Source of the DNA: Microvirga guangxiensis
GTDB taxonomy: Bacteria; Pseudomonadota; Alphaproteobacteria; Rhizobiales; Beijerinckiaceae
Direction of reading: 5' to 3'
Length of the DNA: 64,000 bases
NCBI RefSeq assembly: GCF_900102135.1
Contig: NZ_FMVJ01000018.1
Coordinates: 17,844 to 81,843 of the forward strand
The position numbers and the translations under genes were made by a program. Below are positions 52,766-60,194 of the stretch, piece by piece (position 1 is the stretch's first letter; each line of letters opens with the position of its first letter). Under the pieces are notes generated by a model, which did not search any database, was not told the DNA's origin, and worked only from the letters and a program-made list of their open reading frames with translations.

Positions 52766-53896
52766 CTACTGCGTGTTCTTGGCGTCCTTCGCCATGATCT
52801 CAGGTGCCGTCACGTTCACGCCGCAGGCCGGGAATTCATTGGCTGCGAAGAAGTTGTCAGAGAGATTCGACCAGAAATTCACATTGTCTTTGAGGGTTGT
52901 GTAATCGACGGCTGGGATCGGCACCGAGATTAGCTGAGGCATCGGGTTCCCTTCGAGCGCCGAGATCGCAGCCTTCATGGAGATGGCCACGAGACCCGGC
53001 GACTGGCTATAGGAAAACCCCTTCAGCCCTTCGCCAGCATGCTGCGCGATGAGCTTGCGGTAGCCATTCTCGCCTTCGCCCGCCATCGGCACGAAGGGAT
53101 GCTTCGCGTCCATCATGGCGCGCACGGATCCGGTCGAGCCGCCTTGCGTGAACACGGCTTCGAACCTGCCGTGCACAGCGAGCGCATCGGCGGTCGCCTT
53201 CTGGGCAGTGCCGTCATCCCAGTTACCCACCACCTCGATGATCTGGAACCTGCCCTCCTTGTCCATCACCTCGCGGAAGCCGAGATGGCGGTCGCGATCT
53301 ACCGAGTTTCCGGGCAGGCCCCGCACCTCGAGGATCTTGCCATCGCGCTTCTGGCCTAGCTCCTTCAGAAGGTGCCGTGCCGAGAGGCGGCCGATCTCTA
53401 GCTGATCCTCGTTCACCTGCATGACTTTGTCGGTATCGAGCACGTTGTCGAACGGTACGATCACTACGTTGTTACGATCTGCCAGCCGGATCACGCGGTC
53501 GAAGCCCTCGGGCGCCACCGCAATGGTGATGATGGCGTCGTACCCCTGGTTGATAAAGTCCTCGATGGCACCGAGCTGCGCGGCGACATCGGTGCCGGTC
53601 GAGACGACCTTCAGCTCCTTGATCTTGTCCTTCATGCCAGCCTGCTCGGCATAAGCCTTTGCGGTCTGAATCATCTGGATGCGCCAGGTATTGCCAACGA
53701 AGCCGTTAACCACGGCAACGCGGTAGGGGCCGGGCTTCTTATCCCATTGCATGTATTTGGTCTGCGCATTCCACGGCTTGAAGCAGCCCGGATCTGGCCC
53801 CGGACCGGGAACGATTTTCGGAGCGGCAAAGGCCGCAACGGACGAGAGCAGTAGTCCAGAAAAAGCGAGTGCAGACAGCCGAGCAGCGCGTGCCAT
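52766..53896 (-). CDS. Periplasmic sugar-binding protein of ABC transporter
   Basis: Ribose/galactose-type (Peripla_BP_4) receptor of 376 residues. Signal peptide ARLSALAFSGLLLSSVAAFA with cleavage near FAAPK. The fold starts at YRVAVVNGFVGNTWRIQMIQ. Next come QLGAIEDFINQGYDAIITIA, DRNNVVIVPFDNVL, KILEVRGLPGNSVDRDRHLG and FEAVFTQGGSTGSVRAMMDA. A Pro/Gly-rich stretch PKIVPGPGPDPGCFKPWN just after the signal peptide is unusual for the family. First gene of the operon; the ligand is unknown but presumably a monosaccharide or related polyol. Confidence 0.9.
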   Translation of the reverse strand: MARAARLSALAFSGLLLSSVAAFAAPKIVPGPGPDPGCFKPWNAQTKYMQWDKKPGPYRVAVVNGFVGNTWRIQMIQTAKAYAEQAGMKDKIKELKVVSTGTDVAAQLGAIEDFINQGYDAIITIAVAPEGFDRVIRLADRNNVVIVPFDNVLDTDKVMQVNEDQLEIGRLSARHLLKELGQKRDGKILEVRGLPGNSVDRDRHLGFREVMDKEGRFQIIEVVGNWDDGTAQKATADALAVHGRFEAVFTQGGSTGSVRAMMDAKHPFVPMAGEGENGYRKLIAQHAGEGLKGFSYSQSPGLVAISMKAAISALEGNPMPQLISVPIPAVDYTTLKDNVNFWSNLSDNFFAANEFPACGVNVTAPEIMAKDAKNTQ

Positions 53897-54254
53897 ATGA
53901 TCCTCCCAGGACGGCGTTCTTCCCAGGTCTGGTCCGTCTGTCGCGAACCTGGACCGGCTAGCATGTTAGGTCTCGCCATTGTGTAAGACAAGCAATCCTG
54001 CCGAACTCGGTTGGATAAGAAGTAGAGCCTCGCAAGTATCGGGTTCGATGGGGCAGCCTTGGATCTGTCTCATGAACCACCTCCAGAGAAGTGGCCTCCA
54101 GCTGCTAAGAGCCCCCGACTAGGTCATACAACAGCCATCCCATTCTTTCAGGAACGTCCGCTGTTTCTGTAATAAGCCGATCTTCGGCTTTCGCCCGGTC
54201 GAGTTCAAAAACGAAACCTTTCGCAGCCGTCGGCTCTGTCTTGGTCGATTTTGC
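53897..54254. other. Upstream region of the sugar ABC operon
   Basis: Expected to hold its promoter. No gene and no clear palindrome recognised; the short minus-strand frame at 54119-54316 has no features. Confidence 0.45.
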
Positions 54255-54482
54255 CTATGCCTCTCTCTCGCGTGAAACCCCAATACGGGAGCGATGCGGA
54301 GCGAACAAACAAGCAAGTCCCAGGATCACCCCGGAGATCGTCGCGATCATGCCGGCCGCGCTTACAGCATCGTTACCGCCAAACCACAGCGGACCGTAGC
54401 CCGCGAACACGTAGCCCAGCACAGCCGAGATCGTCGCGAAGAGCACGCTCCACGCCACCTGCGCCTCCAGCCGGTTGGTCAT
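54255..54482 (-). CDS. Small two-TM membrane protein, possibly 5'-truncated
   Basis: 75 residues from ATG 54482 with two hydrophobic helices (VAWSVLFATISAVLGYVFAG and AAGMIATISGVILGLACLFA) and a basic tail. Family unknown. The frame stays open and protein-like for about 14 codons upstream (GSKDYQIHAARL) without a start codon, up to a TGA. The present ATG may therefore be internal to a formerly longer gene whose 5' part is lost. Confidence 0.5.
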   Translation of the reverse strand: MTNRLEAQVAWSVLFATISAVLGYVFAGYGPLWFGGNDAVSAAGMIATISGVILGLACLFAPHRSRIGVSREREA

Positions 54483-54748
54483 CAGCCGTGCGGCGTGGAT
54501 CTGGTAGTCCTTGGAGCCTTGGCTTCAAAAATAACTGATCTCTTTGAGCAAAGCCTCAAGGAAGGCACAGCAACTCCTGAAACGGCTGAGTCCATGGTCA
54601 GTAAGTCGGGTCTGATCGGACAATGCTCTATATCAAGGAACACGTTAAGGGGATGATTTAACTGGAAGCTCCTCAACCCTCTCTTCACTCTTCCCTGCTA
54701 TATACAGAGCATGACCTACCCCTCCTAGATCCGTAAGACGTCGATGAA

Positions 54749-54994
54749 ATGAAGCCCGCATCTAAGGTAGTCCGCACTAGGGTGAACTCCAGCTTTGCGG
54801 CTGGAACCCTTTTAGGAACGTTGACGGGGCTCGTGCTCCACCTCCAGCATTTCATTCGGTCCGACCCGCCTGATGGTAGCCCTTTTCTGCACGGATTAAT
54901 TGAAATCGGTGGCTGCGCATTGGCTGGAGCCATCCTGCTGCCGGTAATTACTACTGCGTTCAGGTGGGCTGCTCAACGAGCCCATAAATCCTGA
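54749..54994 (+). CDS. Small hypothetical membrane protein
   Basis: 81 residues, ATG 54749. Two predicted TM segments (SFAAGTLLGTLTGLVLHLQH and LIEIGGCALAGAILLPVITT) joined by a short polar loop, and a basic C-terminus. The ribosome site is poor and I do not recognise a family, but the composition is that of a membrane protein rather than a shadow frame. Confidence 0.42.
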   Translation: MKPASKVVRTRVNSSFAAGTLLGTLTGLVLHLQHFIRSDPPDGSPFLHGLIEIGGCALAGAILLPVITTAFRWAAQRAHKS

Positions 54995-55029
54995 TTGGCA
55001 TCCTCACATGATATCTTCATTGCCAAGCA

Positions 55030-55311
55030 TTACGGTCTTTTGCGACATCTCGTCAGTTCAGCTGATATCGCTTTGGGAAAATGGAGTCGTACTCGAAGGA
55101 TCCGGCCGGCGGCTAAACGGCCCAGTGTGTTCTTGATAACGCGGATTGTTTCCGGATCAGCCTTCAAGACCTGTTCGATGTGGGGGGCAATGGCTCTCAT
55201 CTGCCGAATGCTTTTGATATTTGCCTCCTCAAGTGCCTTCCAAGCGCTTATGGGCAGTTTCAGCCCCTCAAATGGGTCTGTAGACTTGTTATAGGGAGTT
55301 CGAGGCATCAT
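55030..55311 (-). CDS. Small helix-hairpin-helix protein resembling RNA polymerase alpha C-terminal domain
   Basis: 93 residues from ATG 55311, with GGAAGG about 6 nt upstream. The central part FEGLKLPISAWKALEEANIK followed by SIRQMRAIAPHIEQVL and ETIRVIKNTLGRLA follows the alpha-CTD pattern (I/L-x-x-L-x-L-S/P-x-x-A-x-x-x-L-x-x-A-x-I then a hairpin and a final helix). It might bind DNA or act as a polymerase-associated factor. The similarity is by eye and short; other helix-hairpin-helix proteins are possible. Confidence 0.5.
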   Translation of the reverse strand: MMPRTPYNKSTDPFEGLKLPISAWKALEEANIKSIRQMRAIAPHIEQVLKADPETIRVIKNTLGRLAAGRILRVRLHFPKAISAELTRCRKRP

Positions 55312-55593
55312 GCACACCTTCCGGTTTAGTGCCACAGCTATGCTGCGTCGCCTCGATAAAGATACCCGTGAAAGGCTACTGTTCCCAGCAACAAGTGATG
55401 TTTCTATATTTAGGAAGAAATCTGCTGTTCACGCGGTTATGGCGCTACCTTGACCATTATTAATTCCCGCAACACGCATGCCATTTCCGGACGAGAGGCG
55501 AAGCCGAACCGACGCGGTTTGTTGCGAAGGTGCACAGATGCTCTAGTTAACCGCACGACCGCAAAAAATTCTTTCGAGGGGTAAGTTTCTTTC

Positions 55594-55944
55594 GTGGCTG
55601 AGCTTGATCGTTATCCTCGCACACCGGATGGTCGCTACTTCGTGGTCAAGGGGCGGCTCTGGCGCGCGAGCAACCCGGAACTTGACCCGACTGAAAGGCA
55701 GCATCTCGTCAACGAATTAATGGCTGCCCGCCGCGCCGTCCGCGATGCTCAAGGGATCCCTCAGGCTACCCAAGCGGCCCGGGCGAGAGTCAATGCGGCG
55801 AAGATTGCTCTTGGCGAGAGAGGCCCCGTCTGGTGGAACGATGGAGCGCCAGATTATAATCGCCACATAGTCATGAACACACCCTATGTCGACTGGTACT
55901 CAACAGTACCTGCAAAGGGACAGTGTCTTGATGACGAGAAGTAG
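55594..55944 (+). CDS. Conserved hypothetical protein (RYPRTPDGRYFVVKGRLWR family)
   Basis: 116 residues, GTG start at 55594 after GAGGGG. The opening YPRTPDGRYFVVKGRLWRAS, the middle AARRAVRDAQ...RARVNAAKIALGERGPVWWN and the motif DGAPDYNRHIVMNTPYVDWY are known to me from a widely distributed family of proteobacterial proteins of unknown function. Soluble, charged; no signal peptide. Alone on its strand. Confidence 0.75.
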   Translation: MAELDRYPRTPDGRYFVVKGRLWRASNPELDPTERQHLVNELMAARRAVRDAQGIPQATQAARARVNAAKIALGERGPVWWNDGAPDYNRHIVMNTPYVDWYSTVPAKGQCLDDEK

Positions 55945-56368
55945 CTCTTCTCTTCATCTGTCCTTGCTTCACTCACCCCTCACTCGCTTTGCATGGGAGG
56001 GAAATATTGAAGCGGTCACTCCTGATTAACGCTGGGACCTTGTTCCACTCGCGTTGTGCCTCTGAGTCTTTTAGCTCTAGCGCATAGGATATGCTGGCCG
56101 GGCTCATGATGGGTCGCTGGCATAGCGTTCACCGAGCGACCAGAGACTCATGATGAGCGAATTCAATGGACATGAACACCCTTTCCCAGATTGGTTTCCT
56201 TACTTCTGCAGCACTTTGCTTTTTAGCGGCGTAGCGCTTTTTTGGTATTTGACGTGAGGCTCGCCCACATGGCTATAAGCTGACCCTTCGCAATCATATA
56301 CTTAGGATATGCTCTCGCGGCGACGTCAGTCTTTCCAAGGTGAGTAGGTACCTGCGCAAGTGAGAAAG

Positions 56369-56412
56369 AAGGGCCGCGCCAGAACTCTTATGGTTCCGGT
56401 CGGCGGCCCTTT
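56369..56412 (+). terminator. Hairpin terminator, gene-poor region
   Basis: AAGGGCCGC (56369-56377) pairs with GCGGCCCTT (56403-56411) around a long loop with inner pairing, ending in TTT. No upstream coding gene within 400 nt, so it may end a non-coding transcript. Confidence 0.45.
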
Positions 56413-56575
56413 GCCGTCATGCCCCCACGGCTTCAATAGAAGTATTTGATTCCTACGAGGTACGACAATATGTGCCGATATACCTCCGAAGAGGTAGTCT
56501 GTGGTTGCTAGACAGGCATGTTGTCTAATATATCATCATTATACGACTGTAATTGCCCCTGCGGTCGAATCCTCC

Positions 56576-56602
56576 AGAGCGCTCCTGTCGGCGCTCTTTT
56601 TT
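56576..56602 (+). terminator. Intrinsic terminator, gene-poor region
   Basis: AGAGCGC (56576-56582) / GCGCTCT (56591-56597) with an 8-nt loop and a TTTTT tract right behind it. Good plus-strand terminator without an upstream coding gene; candidate 3' end of a small RNA starting somewhere after 56413. Confidence 0.65.
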
Positions 56603-57151
56603 ATACAGCATGCTTATTTAAGCAGGGTGCTACGAGCGCTACTTGTTCCCACTCTACAAAACCACACGTGATAGCTGTTCGAATTTGCCCTCACCTGCTG
56701 ACATACTCACTATACGTTCTTGTTGGGTGTGTGGCGCATGGGCCGAGAGCCATATTACTAAGCGGTCGATCATGGAGCGCTATGGCCGTGTCATCGAGGT
56801 GGAGTTCCGCTCCTATTGTAGGAGACTTCTAATCTGGTTCGGCAGCATTTTGGTAAGCGACAGACTGTGTCCCCGTACGAGTAAAGGGAAGCATTAAGGC
56901 AACGGGACTTATCGAGCCTCCTATCGCGCGAATGGGAGTTTATGAACTGTTGCGCTAAGCTATGGTCTAGTCTGGGTTAACCAAGGACAAAATCGGTATT
57001 TTCCAAAGGTCATCTGTTTGTAGATATTCGGACGATGCCTGGCACGTACCGTTTCAGGCGCGACGCGGGAAGCCCCTGCCTCTGATTGCGGCAACTCTTC
57101 CTGAGCATTGCGCTTTAGTGATGAAGTATTCAATGCATCCTACAGCGGAAT

Positions 57152-57583
57152 ATGTGGGGAATTTCCCTCCTCACAACAGTAACTCATAAAGCCGCTGCTC
57201 AGTCCAATTCTTTCCACGACACCGTTCCTACGGATAACCTTTTTGTGAGCGCCGCTAACCGACGTAGGATGGCCCCGTTCAGGGCAAGCGCCAGATATGA
57301 ACGTAGATCTCCGAAGTTGCGCAAGCTTCAAACGTCTGCCGTTCCGCTCAAATGGCAACATGTCATATCCGCAAGCCGCACACCGATACTTGCAGAAGAT
57401 GTAGACGGTGATGAACACATGACCTTCGACGGTGTCTGGTTCTGCATCGAGCGCAGATCCCCGTTCCATGGTACCTTGCAGGTTCGCTACCAGTATGCAG
57501 AACGCGATCCTGCGGAAGATGTCATGATGGCGGACGTAAGCCACAGAGCTCTCCCTTTCAGGGCGCGCTCAGCGCCCGAATGA
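57152..57583 (+). CDS. Uncertain hypothetical protein
   Basis: Up to 143 residues; ATG 57269 would give 104. Not recognised. In the part 57390-57540 (EDVDGDEHMTFDGVWFCIER, LQVRYQYAERDPAEDVMMAD) first and third codon positions are clearly more GC-rich than the second, a coding-like pattern. A minus-strand frame (57140-57544) overlaps completely and cannot be excluded. The stop overlaps the next ATG by 4 nt. Confidence 0.3.
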   Translation: MWGISLLTTVTHKAAAQSNSFHDTVPTDNLFVSAANRRRMAPFRASARYERRSPKLRKLQTSAVPLKWQHVISASRTPILAEDVDGDEHMTFDGVWFCIERRSPFHGTLQVRYQYAERDPAEDVMMADVSHRALPFRARSAPE

Positions 57584-57801
57584 AAGGATTAACGCCCGAC
57601 GCCTCTTCAGCCATCCGGAAGGCCGTGACAAAGGCCACGGAGCATTGGCCGAACTTAGATACTGGGGCCGGAAACCGCCGAAGACACACACGCTCTGCCA
57701 TCAAGCTGATCCGCGTCTTCATCGCAAACGGCTACCACCCGACCTGCGCGGCCGCACTGATTAAACAAGATGCGATGCTGCATCAACGCAAACGATGTTG
57801 A
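57580..57801 (+). CDS. Uncertain small hypothetical protein
   Basis: 73 residues, basic (KAVTKATEHWPNLDTGAGNR, RRHTRSAIKLIRVFIANGYH), starting in an ATGA overlap with the preceding frame, the only support for it being real. No family recognised. Confidence 0.3.
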   Translation: MKGLTPDASSAIRKAVTKATEHWPNLDTGAGNRRRHTRSAIKLIRVFIANGYHPTCAAALIKQDAMLHQRKRC

Positions 57802-57945
57802 CCGCATGAAATGGATTGGTGCGTTCAAGTTTCTCGCCGGGGCTGGTGCCTCAGCGTTCAGAGACCCAAGATTCTTGTCCGCCATAGATCACCATGATAA
57901 CTAGAACGTCCTCTTCCAACTCTCTTCGAACCTTGGAGTCATGGC

Positions 57946-57975
57946 ATGGGAGCCGAGCCCTCGTCGGACAAGTAA
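57946..57975 (+). CDS. Putative leader peptide of the CmlA-type exporter
   Basis: Nine-codon ORF MGAEPSSDK-stop with GGAG at 57935-57938, 7 nt upstream. It ends directly at the base of a hairpin (57976-58006) and lies 108 nt before the exporter start. cmlA genes are known to be induced by chloramphenicol through ribosome stalling on a nine-codon leader; from memory that leader also ends in Asp-Lys. Its function here is inferred from size, position and the following hairpin. Confidence 0.6.
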   Translation: MGAEPSSDK

Positions 57976-58006
57976 GCCGCAACAACGCTTTCCTTGTTGT
58001 TGCGGC
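57976..58006 (+). promoter_or_regulatory. Attenuator hairpin between leader peptide and CmlA-type gene
   Basis: GCCGCAACAA (57976-57985) pairs perfectly with TTGTTGCGGC (57997-58006) over an 11-nt loop, starting at the base after the leader stop. The 3' arm GCGGCG (58002-58007) could alternatively pair with CGCCGC at 58046-58051, near the exporter's translation start region. This gives the switchable structure expected for translational attenuation. Confidence 0.55.
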
Positions 58007-58083
58007 GTCTGTCGAACCGATCCCAGCCCAGGCTGACAGGCAGATCGCCGCCGGATGTTTCTCATTCGAGCGGATGCCTCATC

Positions 58084-59283
58084 ATGTCTCCAAAGCCCCC
58101 CATGTGGGCCTATTCCCTGCCGACAGCGCTCCTGCTGATGGCCCCCTTCGACATCCTCGCCTCGCTGGCGATGGATGTCTACCTCCCCATCGTTCCGGCC
58201 ATGCCGGGCATTCTCGGCACCGGTCCGGCCATCGTCCAGCTCACGCTGAGTCTCTACATGGTGATGCTCGGCCTCGGCCAGATCATCTTCGGGCCGATTT
58301 CCGACCGCATCGGACGGCGGCCGGTGCTGATCGGCGGCGCGATCCTGTTCGTGGCGGCGTCATTCGGCCTGGCGGCATCCTCGATTGCCAGTTCCTTCGT
58401 CATCCTCCGCTTCCTGCAAGCGGTGGGAGCCTCGGCCGCGATGGTGGCTACCTTCGCGACGGTACGGGACGTGTATGCCGACCGCCCGGAGAGCGTGACC
58501 ATCTACAGCCTGTTCAGTTCCATGCTGGCCTTCGTGCCAGCTCTGGGGCCGATTGCGGGAGCGCTGCTCGCGGACCGCTTCGGGTGGCGCGCGATCTTCG
58601 TCACGCTGGGCCTTCTTTCCGTTCTCCCGGTCCTGCATGCCCTGTTGCGCTGGCATGAAACCCGGCCGGTGGCTGCCATCCGGTCACGACGATCGTTCCT
58701 GCCCGTCCTTCGCAGCCTTGCGTTCTGGACCTATACGCTCGGCTTCAGTGCCGCCATGGGCACGTTCTTCGTGTTCTTCTCGACCGCTCCCCGCGTTCTC
58801 ATCGACAGAGCTGGCTACTCCGAGCTGGAATTCAGCCTCGCCTTCGCGACGGCGGCGGTTGTGATGATCATCACGACGCGCTTCGCCAAGCGGTTCGTGG
58901 CCCGGTGGGGGAAGGCCGGCAGTCTCTCGAGGGGCATGGTGATGCTGCTCCTGGGCGCAGGATTCCTGAGCATCGGGCAGGTGTTCGGAACCCCATCCTT
59001 CGCGACGTTCATCGTGCCGATGTGGATCATGGCGATCGGCATCGTCTTCACCGTGTCGGTGACGGCGAATGGCGCGCTGGAGAAATTCGGGGACATCGCC
59101 GGGTCGGCTGTGGCGTTGCATTTCTGCGTCCAGAGTCTCATCACCAGCATCGGTGGAACGCTCGCGGTGATCAGGTTGCAGGGTGACACCGCGTGGCCGC
59201 TTGTGACTTACTCCGCGATCATGGCCGTCGTCGTGCTGATCGCTTTGGCATGGTTGCAATCCCGAAACCGTCTGCGGACGTAA
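58084..59283 (+). CDS. MFS drug exporter of the CmlA/FloR chloramphenicol efflux family
   Basis: 399-residue inner-membrane proton antiporter (12 TM, DHA1 type). From the start it follows the CmlA layout: AYSLPTALLLMAPFDILASL, AMDVYLPIVPAMPGILGTGP, IVQLTLSLYMVMLGLGQIIF, MFS motif A GPISDRIGRRPVLIGG, RFLQAVGASAAMVATFATVR, and antiporter motif C FVPALGPIAGALLADRFGWR. The C-terminal half has FFVFFSTAPRVLIDRAGYSE, VTANGALEKFGDIAGSAVAL and TAWPLVTYSAIMAVVV. I start at ATG 58084, which aligns with the family; the ribosome site GAGCGG is weak, consistent with attenuated translation. Chloramphenicol or florfenicol export is a family-based prediction; as a chromosomal relative it may have another substrate. 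Confidence 0.88.
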   Translation: MSPKPPMWAYSLPTALLLMAPFDILASLAMDVYLPIVPAMPGILGTGPAIVQLTLSLYMVMLGLGQIIFGPISDRIGRRPVLIGGAILFVAASFGLAASSIASSFVILRFLQAVGASAAMVATFATVRDVYADRPESVTIYSLFSSMLAFVPALGPIAGALLADRFGWRAIFVTLGLLSVLPVLHALLRWHETRPVAAIRSRRSFLPVLRSLAFWTYTLGFSAAMGTFFVFFSTAPRVLIDRAGYSELEFSLAFATAAVVMIITTRFAKRFVARWGKAGSLSRGMVMLLLGAGFLSIGQVFGTPSFATFIVPMWIMAIGIVFTVSVTANGALEKFGDIAGSAVALHFCVQSLITSIGGTLAVIRLQGDTAWPLVTYSAIMAVVVLIALAWLQSRNRLRT

Positions 59284-59289
59284 TCAATC

Positions 59290-59325
59290 GGCGGAGCCGG
59301 GCATCACACCCGGCTCCGCCGTTTC
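59290..59325 (+). terminator. Strong hairpin terminator after the exporter gene
   Basis: GGCGGAGCCGGG (59290-59301) pairs perfectly with CCCGGCTCCGCC (59309-59320) over a 7-nt loop, followed by GTTTC. It lies 7 nt after the stop. Confidence 0.75.
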
Positions 59326-59379
59326 CCGATCGCCATGAAAGAGCCGCTGGGCACCTAACATCCGGTCTTATCCTAGCCC

Positions 59380-59847
59380 TTAGGCCCGTTCGATGCGGCC
59401 GGAAAAGCACCCGCGCCTGGCATAATGGGCATGGATGTAATTCACCTGTGGGTTCGCGAACAGGCGTTCGATGAGTCCCTCGATCTCCTTGCCGTCCACG
59501 ATGTCGGCGTCGAGCATCATCCCGGCAGCATCGAAAGCGCGCAGCGACAGCAGCCGCAGGCGCATGACCTCGGGAACCTCGTTGACGCGGTCGTAGGTGT
59601 CCTCCGCACCCTCGCGTACGAAGATGGCGTGCGTCGCCCGGTACGGTGTCTCTGCGGGCTGGCAGACATGGTTGAGGAGCAGCAAGGTCTCGCCCACCCT
59701 CGCCTCACGCATCTCGACGCGATCGGGGTAGCCGGGGCACTCGTCAGCCAGGTAGCGGATCACCCCATGAATCGCGAGATCCTGCTCGCTCACTCCATAG
59801 AGGTGCCGGAACGGCTCTGGCGACAGCCCGACGATGCGAAAGTCCAT
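59380..59847 (-). CDS. DUF1203 family protein
   Basis: 155 residues. The family pattern is visible: FRIVGLSPEPFRHLYGVSEQ, then CPGYPDRVEMREARVGETLL and LLNHVCQPAETPYRATHAIF, followed by VREGAEDTYDRVNEVPEVMR and a C-terminal YIHAHYARRGCFSGRIERA. Function of the family is unknown. AAGGATAA upstream of the ATG. Convergent with the exporter gene. Confidence 0.85.
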   Translation of the reverse strand: MDFRIVGLSPEPFRHLYGVSEQDLAIHGVIRYLADECPGYPDRVEMREARVGETLLLLNHVCQPAETPYRATHAIFVREGAEDTYDRVNEVPEVMRLRLLSLRAFDAAGMMLDADIVDGKEIEGLIERLFANPQVNYIHAHYARRGCFSGRIERA

Positions 59848-59866
59848 GAACGTTTATCCTTGTTAA

Positions 59867-60124
59867 TCAGGGTTCAGAGCATCCACACCGGCGCGGCCGG
59901 AACCCACCCGATTCCTGTGACGGCCCTATCGCCTGACCGATGCTCCCCTGTCCAGCCAACGGGATGCGTCGCTCGAACGGCAGGTCGGCCAGTTGCTCGA
60001 GGGTCATCCGTTGCAGGTCGGGATGGGACAGTGGGTCCGCCTCCCATTCCTGTTTCCAAGACAGCGGGTCCTTCGGCTCCAGGGAGCGGGCAAGGCGTTC
60101 AAGCAGTTTGCGGAGGTTCAGCAT
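59867..60124 (-). CDS. Small protein divergent from LysR regulator (DUF1127-like end)
   Basis: 85 residues from ATG 60124 (MLNLRKLLERLARSLEPKDP, then LSHPDLQRMTLEQLADLPF). The phrase L-x-x-M-T/S-x-x-x-L-A-D-L-P resembles DUF1127-type small proteins. The rest of the C-terminus is low in pattern. It shares a 70-nt divergent promoter region with the LysR gene and ends 19 nt before the DUF1203 start, so these two may be a LysR-controlled unit. Confidence 0.55.
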   Translation of the reverse strand: MLNLRKLLERLARSLEPKDPLSWKQEWEADPLSHPDLQRMTLEQLADLPFERRIPLAGQGSIGQAIGPSQESGGFRPRRCGCSEP

Positions 60125-60165
60125 GCCTACAGGCTGCCCCACTTGCCCAGGACGGGAAATGGCGT

Positions 60166-60189
60166 TTTCCTGCACCTGAGTGTAGGAAA
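60166..60189. promoter_or_regulatory. Inverted repeat in the LysR divergent promoter
   Basis: TTTCCT (60166-60171) and AGGAAA (60184-60189) are separated by 12 nt, just in front of the LysR start at 60195. Candidate autoregulatory site. Confidence 0.4.
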
Positions 60190-60194
60190 GCTAT

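Larger units (their letters stand above)
55945..57151. other. Gene-poor region with terminator-like hairpins
   Basis: About 1.2 kb with no convincing protein gene. It has lower GC than the surroundings in parts. Besides two hairpin terminators (56369-56412 and 56576-56602) there is a GGTCGCT/AGCGACC stem at 56112-56141. Small RNAs are possible; none is identified. Confidence 0.45.

Noticed and set aside
56548..56580. tRNA-like T-arm sequence GGTCGAATCC before a terminator
   Set aside because: One base short of the GGTTCGAATCC consensus, and no acceptor, D or anticodon arms could be formed upstream.
57140..57544. 134-codon minus-strand frame with CxxC-like cysteines
   Set aside because: The plus-strand frame over the same bases has the more coding-like codon-position GC pattern; the Cys residues do not form a convincing known domain.
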